Assembly: GCA_019321725.1 (NCBI GenBank)
Contig: CM033114.1
Span: 15,852,278-15,916,277, forward strand
Reading direction: 5' to 3'
From: Paulownia fortunei
Lineage: Eukaryota > Streptophyta > Magnoliopsida > Lamiales > Paulowniaceae
Length of the DNA: 64,000 bases
Shown here: in pieces, positions 12,048-23,060 of the stretch
Layout: each line of letters begins with the position of its first letter
Position numbering within the stretch: the first letter of the stretch is position 1
The notes under the pieces: model-generated
The model's database searches: none
Told to the model about the DNA's origin: nothing
What the model saw: only the letters and a program-made list of their open reading frames with translations
Translations under genes and position numbers: made by a program

Positions 12048-12821
12048 CTTTAGGATTACAAGATACTCCTTGCAATAAGTCCAGTGCCCTAGTTTGCCAT
12101 AGTAATAGCACTTGTTATTGGCTTGAAAAGAAACTTTCTTGACACCGCCCTTAGCCTTCAACTTGTTGGATTTATATGAACCGTTTTTTTTTTCTTTCTT
12201 GGGCTTTTTAGCCTTCGATCCAAAAGAAGATCCAACAAGCAGAATAGGCTTGTCCTTTTTTATGATGGACTCAGCCATCTTTAACATGTTCACAAGCTCT
12301 GGGAGACTAGTCTCCGTATTGTGCATGTTAAAGTTGACAACAAAGCTATCAAATGACTAAGGCAGAGACTGCAACAAAAGGTTTCGTTCTCCATAATGAC
12401 TCTAAGGGACGTCAGCCTTTTACTGAGGGTCATCATCTTCAATCTATGATCATAGACTAAAGAGCACTCAGTCATACGACATCTAAAAAGCTTTTTTTGA
12501 GATCAATATCTCGTCAGCCAAGTTTGTTCACCATACAACTCTTATAGGTGAAGGACGATCCCATAAGCAATATCTTGATCCTCATTCTGCTCTGCAGTTC
12601 ATTTGACATTGATGCCAACATGTAGCATCGAGCCTACAGATTATCATCAACATGATATAGGTAATCTATATAAGCCTCTGAAGCAATATCCTCTGGAGGA
12701 ACTGAAGGAGGCGAGGCATCGAGGATAAGAACTATCTTCAGGTTTCTTAGCCAATCAACAATATTAGGTCAGGTCAATTTATTTTGTTCAAAGATTGCTG
12801 CAAGTGGATTCTTTGCCATTT
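12048..12821 (-). pseudogene. Copia gag (UBN2-type) with degenerate zinc knuckle
   Basis: The minus-strand ATG at 12821 starts MAKNPLAAIFEQNKLT, the usual start of this Copia gag class. Further landmarks are DWLRNLKIVL, LPELVNMLKMAES, a lysine-rich segment, and a zinc knuckle read as CYYYGKLGHWTYC (about 12080-12120) in which the second Cys of CX2C is Tyr. Stops and frame changes interrupt the central part. Gag would form the cytoplasmic virus-like particle and bind element RNA. The same start occurs in the plus-strand copy at 34792. Confidence 0.85.
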
Positions 12822-13115
12822 TAGTAGAATAATCTACAAAACATACACGAAGCAGAAAATGAGTAAACTATAGGAAAAACATATTCATTTAATATGAGTT
12901 CTTTAATACTAAATGTCTCCCACTATTTTCTTTGAATTCCATCACCCTTAATGGTATTTCGGGAAATTAAATTTCCTTATGAGATTGAGGTCCAATGAAA
13001 ATATTTCACACCCTAATTTTATGAGCCCATGAAATATTTCTATCGGTAGTCAACTCTTTGATGATTGTATCATTATACGACCCTCAAGTGTACTAAGTGT
13101 CAAACAATACCCATC
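12822..13115 (-). mobile_element. Copia pre-gag leader, deleted
   Basis: On the minus strand this matches the last part of the plus-strand leader before 34792: both contain an AATAGTGGGAGACATTTA-like segment and a TAAAATTAGGGT segment upstream. The rest of the leader, the primer-binding site and most of the 5' LTR are missing, so a deletion joins leader to LTR near 13115. Confidence 0.7.
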
Positions 13116-13564
13116 AAACATTATTTCGACAGGTAAAACCTTCAACTAAGAATTTCTTGTAGGCCATGTTCGGTGTACTTGTTCCCTAACAAGCACCCAC
13201 ATACATGCACATTCGTCTATATGCTCATGCCAATGGAATATGATATCATCATCTCACGAGCATGTATCATATGTGCGAGTCTTACTAAGCTATTTGATGT
13301 CCTATCCCAAAAAGCTGTCAACTCAGAACTTATTCAAGATCAAAGCCTTAGAAATGTTCCAAGATCGCCATCATATGTGCAACCATGTCCCATAACTAAA
13401 TTTGATTTGAGGATTTTATCTAATGTGTAGAAATAAAAGATGCATGACATAAGATAAAGAAAATGCCTTTTTATTAATATGATTTCTAATAAGATAATCT
13501 TTACAAAAGAAAAAAAGTATAATACACCCAATCTAATTGGGGAGTCGGGCATCCTACTCTAACA
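13116..13564 (-). repeat. Copia 5' LTR fragment (minus)
   Basis: About 450 bp aligned with 2140-2581. It starts on the minus strand at 13564 with TGTTAGAGTAGGATG. Only the first quarter of the LTR remains, the rest having been lost in the deletion next to gag. The right flank (13565 onward) is Athila-like 3' DNA, so the Copia insertion was probably into an older Gypsy element. Confidence 0.85.
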
Positions 13565-15165
13565 CACCCATGTGCTTTCATGTCTCTTCTTCCTAGGTAG
13601 ATGGACATCTCCTTAGTGATAAGTGTGGATCTCCTATAGGCTCCAAGGGCGTCATCTGTTTGAAATGGGAGTTTTCTATTTTTTCTCTTCTTATGTGCTT
13701 TAATTCATTAACATTGAGGAAAAGTTAGGGGTGAGATTTGCATTTTGTGTGTTTGAGCTTTATGTAAAAACAATGAGCTATTTTTTTTATTGAAGCATTA
13801 TATATGAATTACTCATCTTGTGTGATGAAAGTCCGAGAGCAAGCATGCTTTTGTTAACACGCTTGAGTAAGTTTATGTTTTATGATTGAATGAATATCTT
13901 TATTGTCGATTGCCTAGGATGATACCTAATTGATATTGTATAGATTCTAGAGGAATAAAAGATTGTTAGTCTTGTGACATGATAATTCTTGTATGTATTT
14001 TAACTTTATCATGAATGATGAATTTTTATTGAGCACGTTGTGTCAAAATCTTGTGAATTACATGTTACTTGGTGTTGAATTTTGCTTTCAATAAGTCATT
14101 TTGTGGTGTTTTAGAACTTGATTGATAACCATTTGAGGCAAAACCCTGATAACTAGCAAACTTTAAAATGATTTAGGTCATCTTTAACTTGTTTGATCCT
14201 TTCAAGCTTACTATGAGTGCATATCTATCATTAGCTACCCCATTGTGCCTTATTGAAAAGAATACCATATGCAAAGCATATGAATTACCACAATTTGACT
14301 TTGTTTCATGTAAGCTCATTACACTCACCTTCTGCAACTAAAAAAATCATGACTTATCCCTAAGAGAGCTTAGTGTGTGATACATTGTACACTTTTGATG
14401 AGAGTACTAATATGGAAAAATGAGGGTGTATGAGCAAATGATGCAAGTCAGAGAGACCACAACCCAAGTTGACAAAAAAAAATAAGTTTGGGGTTTGTGA
14501 AGGAATGAAGAAAAAGAAGAAAAAGCCTTGGGATTTAAGAAAAAAAAGAGAAAACAAAGACAAAAAAAGAAAAAAAAATGTATAAAAGAAGAAAAACATG
14601 TATGAAGCAAAAGAATATGATGAAAAGTATGAATCCCAAAAAAGGCAAAATAGAGAAAAGTAGGGAAGAAAGAAGAAAGGAGGAGAGTAAAGATGTTGAA
14701 GTGCAAAAACACTTAGCTCTCTTGTTTTATGTTATCCTTACCCTTTCTTGATAGCTAAAACCTCGGCCTTACGTTACACTCTTATTGAAGTCCTATTGAT
14801 CTATATTTCTGTGGTGACTACATTAGTGGGGAAGGTGCATGAAAATCAAGCATATGGAGCACCAAAGAAATTCCTTGCTTTGACTAAAGGGGCCATTGGT
14901 TGTGAAATTCATAATTCATGCATGATACTTGAACTTGATACTTCACACACACACATTTGAATTCATGACTAGATTGATGAAGCACAAGTTTTGTAGTATT
15001 ACTTGACTAGCTTTGTGACTAACTTTTGGACTTATGTACAATAAATATTGATGAGGCAATTGAATGGGTTGATCAATCTTACTCATTCATGATCAAAGTA
15101 TGAGCTTATGATTGTTTAATTTAAAATTTTGCTCGAGGACAAGCAAATGATAAGTTTGGGGTAGT
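13565..15165 (+). mobile_element. Athila-like 3' non-coding region
   Basis: Non-coding DNA between a lost pol gene and the LTR at 15166. Features typical of the end of Athila-like elements are visible: purine-rich GAAAAAGAAG tracts (14500-14700), a GCTCGAGGACAAGCAA motif (about 15130-15146) seen also at about 47459-47474 and, in variant form, near 52873, and a TTTGGGGTAGT polypurine tract (about 15154-15165). It contains no LOG block. I see no gene; the long open frames on the minus strand here are low-complexity Phe-rich translations. Confidence 0.7.
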
Positions 15166-16619
15166 TGATAAGCTCATAATTTAACATATATCCAACACTC
15201 TCAAAATCATAAATTTAGATGTTTTTATCTGATAATTGATGGAATTATACCTTATCTTATGATATATATGTGTGGGTGCAAAGTTGGAAGAAATGGGTCG
15301 AAATATGAAAAATGCAAAAAAAAAATTAGAAAGAAGAGTTTCGAGTTGCGACCTAGAAAGTCCATGCAGTGACTCAAGATGATGAAAAGTGACAGTGTGT
15401 TTTGAGCCACGACCATAAATTCCATGTTGCGGCTCCAAATGCATGGATTAGAAAATAAAAGGTTTTGAGCTGCGACACCAAAATCTTGAGCCGTGGCTCC
15501 GCTATCATAATAGCAAAATATTCTCTAGTGGATTTTTGATGACAAGAGGCAAAAAAATACTCATTTTAGCATCTTTCTTGTTACCCACACCTTAGATACA
15601 ATACATACATCACCACCCATGTGATATGCTTATATATACACTTTATACACACTTGACAACAATTCACACCCACACACATTCTACACCTAAATTCTCATAT
15701 ACATTTTCTCTCCACCCAAAATACATATTTCTCCATTTTTTTTCACACACTACACCAAGAACACACACACCCATTAGGAGTTGGGGATTTGAAGACAAGA
15801 AGAGGAGAAACTTCGTTAGGCATTGAAGATTTTGAAGAAGAAGTGAAGAATCACTTAGTAGTTGTAATCTTCTACTTTAATTTCTTCTTTCATTTTAGGG
15901 AATAATTGGTGCTTGCTTAATTTCAATATAAACTAAATCACTTTTGTCAAGGCTTGGGAAGCCATTTCTATGGAGTTATGAGTTGACATTTGTATTTTGA
16001 TTGGAATGTTGTTTTTATTGTGATGAGCATATACTTTATTTTTAATGTTCCTTGAGACTTGGCTAATTTCAAGTTGAATTTAATTATTGCAATTAAGATC
16101 GAGAGGGGATGTTGTAACAATAGATCGGGTAGTATATGCCATGGATCGTCCCTTAGAGATATAGACATAGGTATGTGTGGCAGATATAAGTGTGAGAACC
16201 AAAAACTAGTGAAATTCACAAAGCTCAATGCACTCTTAATAGAATTGTCCGTAGCTAGAGATGGTGTCGGTGGCCTACAAGGGGTAGATTTGGTTCAACT
16301 CAAGAGAGAGTACTAATTATATTAGGAAGATCCACTGCCATACAACCGACATCATTCCTAATCATAATTAAGCTAGGTTCATAATAACATAGGATTTTTT
16401 AGTATTGAATTCAATCTCTTAATCTCCTTGGATTTTAGTTAATTTTATCAATTTAGTAGTTGTTGCATTTTAATTCAACTACCACCACAATCGTTAGGTC
16501 AAATATAGCATAGGTAATCTATATTCGTACTTACACATGCACTCCCTAGGGATACAATACTCTATTCATTCTTTAATACTTGTTGACACCTTGCACTTGC
16601 AGTTTGTGACCACCTATTT
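15166..16619 (+). repeat. Athila-like LTR
   Basis: The LTR starts TGATAAGCTCATAAT right after a polypurine tract and ends near CACTTGCAGTTTGTGAC (about 16600). That GACACC..CACTTGC..GTTTGT end is shared with the LTR end near 54655. It contains a three-unit array of roughly 61-bp repeats (15343-15500). The exact 3' end is uncertain because a Tat-type fragment follows directly. Confidence 0.78.
15343..15500 (+). repeat. Three ~61-bp units with inverted GC-rich half-sites
   Basis: Each unit pairs a GAGYYRCGACC-like half with a GCNGTGGCTC-like inverse half about 22 bp later: 15343 with 15366, 15404 with 15426, and 15467 with 15488. They are the only GC-rich clusters in this LTR. They sit in the first third of the LTR, where U3 regulatory sequence is expected. 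Confidence 0.6.
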
Positions 16620-18110
16620 TGGGGTCACCAGTAAACTCCCTATAATATGTTACTAACATAGTATATTGGCTTATATACACCTCCCTCCTCTTTAACCAGT
16701 ATTGAGGTCACCAAATGAGCAAAGGTCGCTAAATACAAGTACAACAGTTTGCCTTTCACAGGCTTAGTCAAAAGAGGTGGGGAGGTCAAGTGAGGTCCTG
16801 AAAGGCTCTTTCGCATTGCTCAATCCATTCAAAAAATTTCATATTTTTTAATAGCACAAAGAAGGCCAAGCTTCTATCTGCCAACCTCGAGATGAACTTG
16901 TTCAATGATTTTATTTTCCCTATTAACTTTTGGACCTCTTTAATTAACCTCGTGAGACTATTTCTCTCTTTCTCTACATATTGCAGTTGTAGGTTACAAC
17001 ATCTACTTACCTTAATAAGTAAGCAGGATAATTCTTTATTATTAAGAATAGTGTGCATAAGATAGCATCAACACGACACTATCGTACTGTTTGTGACCAC
17101 TATTTTTTCCCCTTAATCAATAGGTGAGATTTTTTATTCAATCTAGTATTCCAGAATAGCTTAAGGGCTGCTTTTATCTTCTCTAGGTTCGCCTCTATCC
17201 CTCTTTCATTTACTATGAAACCCAAAAGTTTCCCTCCTATAACTCCAAAGGTTCACTTTGTCGGGTTTAACTACATCCTAAACTGCCTCATGATCAAAAA
17301 AGTTTGTTCTAAATAAGCCAAGTGATCCTCTTCCTTGGAGCTTTTGACAAGCATGTCATCAACATAAATCTCCATATTCGAGCCACTGAGATCTTTAAAC
17401 ATCTTGTTCACCAACCTTTGATAAATTTCACCCACATTTATTAAACCAAAGGGCATCACATTATAGCAACAAATTCCTTTTTAGTTATGAAAGATGTTTT
17501 TACCCTATCATCCTCTGCCATAAAGATTTGATGGTAGCCTTGATATATATCCATCATGCTTAACAGAGCACACCCTGTTGTTGAATCCACCAAGCGGTTT
17601 ATTTGGGATAAGAGGTAGGGTCCTTGGAGCATGCTTTATTTAGATTGGTAAAGTTAGTATACATTCTCCATTTATCTCAGGTCTTTGAGACCGCAACGAC
17701 ATTTGACGGCCATTCTGTGAATTGGATGGATCTCTACCACATATCCAATCTCAAGGAGCTTATTAAATTCTTGCTCGATGATTCTATTTCTTTATGCCGT
17801 AAAATATCTTTTCTTCTACTTTATGGGTTTTATGGTGGGGTCGACGTCTAAACGATGGATAATGACCACAAGATTAATGCCCTCAAATCTACTAGCTTCC
17901 ATGCAAATACATCAACATTTGGGACCCGATCCTCATAAACATTTATGGATTGTGCAATCTAATTCGATCATCTTATATCCTTCAGAAGGCTTGATCTGAT
18001 ACTCTCTTTTGATTTTATTACTTAGGCCCTCTCCAATTTTATAAGAAGAGTGTCTATACTCCTTTGGCTTAAATGGGTCTGTTTCTTCTCAATCTTTCAT
18101 AAAGAGAGAT
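16620..18110 (-). pseudogene. Tat/Ogre-type Gypsy RT and RNase H fragment
   Basis: On the minus strand the order is RT then RNase H. Landmarks are a DVDPTIKPIKQKKR-like start (about 17850), MMDIYQGYHQIFMAEDDR (about 17520), MPFGLINVGEIYQRLVNKMF (about 17400-17455), the catalytic box YVDDML (about 17350), KFISRLADRSLAFF (about 16870), and an RNase H start KEEGGVYKPIYYVS (about 16680). The YVDD box is intact, but stops and frame changes occur upstream and downstream. This lineage is distinct from the Athila-like elements around it. The fragment is truncated at both ends. Confidence 0.85.
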
Positions 18111-18188
18111 TTGTAACACTTCCTTGCTATCTTTTGGTTACCTTTAACCTAGCCTACTCCAACTTTAGTGGGGAATTTCATTTTTAAG

Positions 18189-18431
18189 TGATAAGTGGAT
18201 ACCACTAATGATAAACATTTAGAAATGTATAATTAATTAGGATTTTTATAATTATTTTTACTTTAAAACTATTATTATAACTCCTAATTAAAGTATTTTT
18301 GTGTTTTAGGAATAAAATGGGAAATGAACATAAAAAAAATCAGATTAACAATTGTTTTGTGTAGGTTTTCAAGAAACTAGCGTAACTTTTGATTCCAAAA
18401 TAGTTTTGGGATAATTCTTGAGGTTGTGGAT
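18189..18431 (+). repeat. Probable Gypsy LTR start fragment
   Basis: A TGATAAGTGGATACC start resembles the Athila-like LTR start TGATAAGTGCATATA at 47495, and the organisation of the next 200 bp is similar. It is cut at 18432 by an inverted LTR end. No coding sequence is visible. Confidence 0.45.
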
Positions 18432-19024
18432 TGATAAGTGTTCATTGAAATTATGCAAAGTACAAGTGTACGGTGTCAAGTTTTAATATAATGATGAGTT
18501 GAGTTGAGTATCCATAAGGATTGTAATCAAAAATTGCATTAAGTACTGTAGTTCAAATAATCCTAATTTTATCTAGAAAATCGAGTGATGATTGGTAAAT
18601 AAAGTAAAGTAAGATAAAAATGCATAGACAAAATGGAGTTTTTAGAAGCAATTCAACAAACACCTTATGAGCAAGAAATTCTAGAGGAATGACTCACCTA
18701 ACTGTCACCTATGTTCTTCCTTCCAAAATATACCAATTCAAGTGAACAACACATGTAAGTTAAGAATTCCTAAGCTCATTAATTCCCTTTCTTGAGTGCC
18801 AAATTGACTATAAGTTCTAACATGAATTTTGATATCTCTATAAAAATTCAAGAGTAAAACTCTACAAAAGTTCAATGAATTCTTCTTCAAAACTTCAAAG
18901 GTTTCATAAGCTTCTCAACTCTATGATTCCTAGGTTGTGTTATCCCTATGATCATGTATAATCTTCTCTCTCTCGAGTGTCGAATCTCATACGTCAAACA
19001 ATCTCAATTAGTGACCAATTAATC
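18432..19024 (-). repeat. Athila-like LTR 3' end (inverted copy of ~54110-54680)
   Basis: Minus-strand sequence matches the last 550-600 bp of the plus-strand LTR 52910-54680, including the series on subjects such as AATTTCTTGCTCATAAGG and GGATACTCAACTCAACTCA. The minus-strand end is CACTTATCA at 18432, which with TGATAAGTG starts gives inverted LTR termini. The piece runs into the assembly gap on the right. Confidence 0.8.
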
Positions 19025-19124
19025 NNNNNNNNNNNNNNNNNNNNNNNNNNNNNNNNNNNNNNNNNNNNNNNNNNNNNNNNNNNNNNNNNNNNNNNNNNNN
19101 NNNNNNNNNNNNNNNNNNNNNNNN
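19025..19124. other. Assembly gap (100 N)
   Basis: Exactly 100 N, the usual placeholder for a gap of unknown size. An Athila-like LTR lies on its left and a Copia LTR on its right, so the gap falls in repeats and the two sides may not be truly adjacent. A translated frame crossing it is meaningless. Confidence 0.99.
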
Positions 19125-21017
19125 ATTGATCCCATTGAAACTTGCGCATACGATGCAGGTTCGAAAGGAGGATGCCTCGTTCTATAGGTATTGGTGTGGA
19201 GACACTAGTGCATATATGCGGGTGCTTGTTGGGAACAAGTACACTGAACAACCCCACCTGAAAATTTTCAATTAGAAATATTCTATTGTCGAATGGAAAT
19301 TTTCTCGTTACGATAGTGTAAGAATTAGTCCTAGGACTTGAGACACCATGGTAATCTTGTGCATGACATGTTGTACTTTGATATATTTTTTTATTGCATG
19401 ACAATCACAAGGGGTTTATATTGGGTATAATATCTTCATGTATGGAGATTAATGAGTGGCCAACAAAGGATCCGTCACCTATTTAGATGAATAGGTGAAT
19501 CTCCTATATGTTCCACTATACTTGACTCTAAAATCCTTGGCCAAGGTTGGATGAAAATTAGACATGGGATTTTTTAATTATTCATCATCGAGTCAAGCTA
19601 CTAGGAATGAAAACATAGTTATTGACCTAATTGGGTTTCGACTTAACATTCATGCCCTAGGCTCAATCAGAAGATTAGATGACGGAAGGACCGTACTTTC
19701 ATGGTATTCGTAACTGAAATAGGTTCGCACATTCACCTTAGACTAGGAGTCATGATGCATTGTTAGATGTTTCCCATATCTTGTGGGTTCTTGGAATTAA
19801 TGAATTAATTTCAAGAGAATTAATTAATTGGATTAATTAATCAGAACCATTAATTGTTCAACTAAATCACAAGAGTTGTGAGCCCACAGCTAGTTTAAAG
19901 TGAACCTAAGGGGTCACACACAAAACTTAGACAAGTTCATTTCTAGCCTCGAAATTAATCTAAGTGTTGGATTAAATTAATTAATATAATTAATTAATGG
20001 GGTTAAATTAATTCAAGTGTGGAATTAATTCAATTAATTAATTAGATTAATTGATTGGACCTAATTGGATTAGGAAGTCTAATTGGAATATTTAATTAAT
20101 TGATTGGATCAATTAAGTAAGATGGGTCTAATTAATTAAATAAATAAATTTAATTGATTGAATCAATTAAAATAGAGTCTAATTGATTACTTAGGCCTAA
20201 GCCCATTAGATATGCGCATGTAGGAAGCCCATTAGGAAATTGGATTGGTAATCCAATTCCTAGAGGAAGTTGAATTTTTCAATTTTTAAGAGGTAATAAA
20301 GAAAAAAAAAGTGCTTATGGGATAAAGAAACTTACCAAAAGAGTTGGAGATAAGAAAGGAAGAAAAGTCCTATATAGAAAAGACTTGTGGTTGCCTTTAT
20401 TGACAATCTTCTTGGATATTTTTATGGGAATTTTAATTGCTGATTTTTGTGAAGAAAAATAGTTTTCTTTCATCCCCAAAAATTCGTCCCTCCTTTCCTT
20501 TCAATCTCCAAATGTTCACCAACCTTTTATCTAGTTTAATTTTTGATTTAATTGTTGAATTAAGAATTAAATTAAACACCTAAAACACTAATTGTTAGTA
20601 TGTTCTTGTTCCAAACAAAATCATTTTAGGATAGAATTATCGAATCGAAAACTACTAGCATAGGATTCGGTTGTGAGTGGGCATCCAAGGTGTGGATACC
20701 GTTAGAGGGATAACATTTGGAATCCTAGAAGTGAATCAGATTTCAATTAAAGGGGTTTTGAATTGAAGAATATGGAGATACTTTCATGCAAGGATAACAA
20801 TTTGAATCGTTTCAATCCCTACATCAGCCGGAGAGCAAATCAAGATAAGAGTTTGTGAAACATTCTTACTTTAACTATCAGAAAACGCACAACTGAATAA
20901 TCGCGAAAGGGTTCTGAAATTCATTTTAATTACATGTGATCTAATATATATTCATATTTTTTGAAAAATTTTAAATTCCGCTGCGAAGACGTCACCCGAA
21001 ATCGCGCAAACCCAACA
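19125..21017 (+). repeat. Copia LTR (plus), 5' end lost in gap
   Basis: Same LTR family as 706-2581 in the opposite orientation. It shares a GGGTGCTTGTTGGGAACAAG segment (near 19211), the long AATTAATTAATT-rich core (19795-20180), and the end AACCCAACA at 21017. It is not followed by a primer-binding site, so it is a 3' LTR or a solo LTR. Its start lies in or beyond the gap. Non-repetitive DNA follows. Confidence 0.87.
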
Positions 21018-22044
21018 ATTTTATCAAACATATTAAGTTATATGAGTTCTAGGTTTTGGAGTGTTTCCAATGCTCTTATCAATATTCTCATATTCAGCAC
21101 TCCGATGGTAAATACTAACCAAGTTAAATAACTTCTGTATACACACGCTTTGTGAAATTTAAATATCCCTGCTACAAAAAAGTGTTCCAAAAACTATCCA
21201 GTACAAAATGTCCTTGTATTAGTATTTTTGTGTTTATTAATTATTGCAGGTTTTAGCAGGAATCATGAGACTCCCACGCAATAAAAAAAAAAAAGACTAG
21301 TCAATGTATTTCTGACCGTGATTAGAAAAACATTAGTGCCTGATGCTGCCATTAGTGCCAAGCAGATTCTTTAGCCTTAAAGACCAATCTACCCTCAATT
21401 CCCCCACTCACCTGTCTTTACACAAATTACTCCCACTAACAACAATTATAAACAAAAACATCAAGTTTCAGAATGAATAAAGAGATCATTGTTTGCTCTA
21501 ATTGAAAGCAGTACACTTTATTGCCAAAATGATTACACAAGACAAGAAAACTTTGGAAGAGAAATGTAGATTAAAACCCCGTTTCAGATTCAGTATATTG
21601 CGGAACTAGGAGGTTGACAAACAAATCCAATACTTATTTCTTGGATTCTTTCTCCCAGGGAAAAACCAAAAAGGAACAAGAAAAAGAGGGGAAAAAGAAG
21701 AAGAAATATTGTTTGTTTCTTGAATCGATCAACCGCTGCAACCAAAAATCATTCTTTCTTTCCCCAATCGAATTCCATTTAAAGGGAAAAAAATAAAATA
21801 ATAAAAGACAAGTTAAAATTAAGACCCACAAATTGCTTTACTCCCTGTCGCCTCGTGCCATAACTTCAAGCAATAAAGTGACCGTCAGAGAGACTTCATT
21901 TTCTTGATTTTAACTTAAAACTTGAAAAGATTCAAAATCTCACAGAATATAAATTAATCATTCAGAAGATACAGAACATTGATTACTTACCAAATTTAAG
22001 TCCAAAGATTTTAAAATTTCACACACCCAAAGGAGAAGAGGATA
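21018..22044. other. Probable host DNA, no gene seen
   Basis: AT-rich DNA without LTR, RT or integrase traces. It lies downstream of the STIG1-like remnant (which reads leftward) and would include its lost 3' part. The short open frames at 21614-21831 are Lys/Glu or Phe-rich low-complexity translations on opposite strands of the same bases and are not supported as genes. Confidence 0.6.
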
Positions 22045-22359
22045 TTAAAAAACGAAGTTTATAAAATCCCACATTTGGCTCTGTTTGTGCAGAACATTGG
22101 TGCAAACCCCAAGGCAGCACCGCTCCCCCAGCTTACATTTCTGGCCACACCGGCGGCAGTTGTTCCGGTCACCGAGCACATTCCGGCAATGCTTCTTGCA
22201 GCAATAAAGAAGGGTTGTTCCATTTTTTGCTGATACCCCATTGCACATATTTGTGACTGCGTTGTTATAACGTGTCCCTTTCTTGATGCTAGAAGCCAAG
22301 AATCAACTCCTTACACTCGTGTTTGCAGAAACCGATCGAGGGACACACATATCCTTCAT
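22045..22359 (-). pseudogene. STIG1-like cysteine-rich protein, broken copy
   Basis: The minus strand encodes the cysteine-rich core of the Stig1 family, secreted plant proteins first known from the stigma: NNAVTNMCNGVSA, YCCKKHCRNVLGDRNNCRRC and KCKLGERCCLGVCTN (about 22110-22270). The core is nearly continuous, but three defects are visible. The first ATG (22357-22359) gives 18 codons and then an in-frame TGA (22303-22305) just before the conserved part. No hydrophobic signal peptide is encoded, although the family needs one. After CTNVLH an extra A shifts the frame (NRAKCG continues in another frame), and the final Cys cluster is absent. A CT-rich leader and a TATA box remain upstream. It is best read as a pseudogene of a single-exon gene; an assembly error or an upstream exon is a weaker alternative. 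Confidence 0.8.
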
Positions 22360-22511
22360 TCTGAGAGAGACACACACACAGAGAGATAGAGAGAGAAAGA
22401 GAGGAAAATTTACTAATGGAAGGTGACAAATTGAAGAGGCGACCGTTGAAGGAGTGTGTAAAGTGAAAGGAGAGTGTGAATGATATCAGACACTTCGTGA
22501 CAGATTTGGAG

Positions 22512-22519
22512 TATATAAT
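22512..22519 (-). promoter_or_regulatory. Possible TATA box of the STIG1-like remnant
   Basis: The minus strand reads TTATATAC about 150 bp upstream of the first ATG, followed by a pyrimidine-rich leader with CT and GT microsatellite runs (22365-22402 on the plus strand). Spacing fits a plant core promoter with a ~120-base leader. No expression evidence exists. Confidence 0.4.
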
Positions 22520-23060
22520 TGTTGAATAAAATGGAGAATTAAAGAAAATGAGGGGGTAACTTGGTCAAGCATCCAATGTCCGGGCATACCGCAGAACATA
22601 GCTTTTGTCCGTTAGAGTGGGGCGTAGCTTTGACTTATATTTTAGTGTAGTAGTAAATATGTCTTAAGTTAAAAGTTTATACTCAACGGATTGGTGTTTG
22701 TATTTTGGTAAATTATTTAAAATGAGCTAAAGTTAAATATTTCGTATATATGAAGATCGATTTTAACTTCTTCTTCTTTTTTTTTTAAATTTGGTACATA
22801 TAAAAAACAAAGCAAAAGATTTAATTTGGTATTCAATTTTTATTTCTACAAAAATTGTGTTCGTTAAATTTTTGTTTTGGTTACAGAATATTGAATTATT
22901 TTTTTATATTTTTTATTTAATTTTATATATAAGTTATATTTATCCATTTTTATTTTTACTAATAAAAATTAAATAATAATAAATAAAAAACCAATTTTAA
23001 GTTAAAATAAAAAGAACAAAAATAATTGATAATTATAATCTTACTAATTATAAAACGAAT
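22520..23060. other. AT-rich intergenic DNA
   Basis: Upstream flank of the STIG1-like remnant. 22740-23050 is extremely AT-rich with poly-T and TATAT stretches. The 61-codon Phe/Tyr/Lys-rich frame at 22791-22976 is a composition artefact. No gene or element is recognised. Confidence 0.6.

Noticed and set aside
14360..14712. Two overlapping Phe-rich open frames on the minus strand that look like membrane proteins
   Set aside because: They are translations of the purine-rich AAGAAAAAGA tracts of an Athila-like 3' region, so low complexity and no conserved family.
18994..19404. 136-codon frame crossing the gap
   Set aside because: It translates 100 N and joins unrelated LTR sequence.
21614..21831. 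Lys/Glu-rich and Phe-rich open frames on opposite strands
   Set aside because: They are shadows of one low-complexity GAAGAAGAAA stretch with no start context and no homologue recognised.
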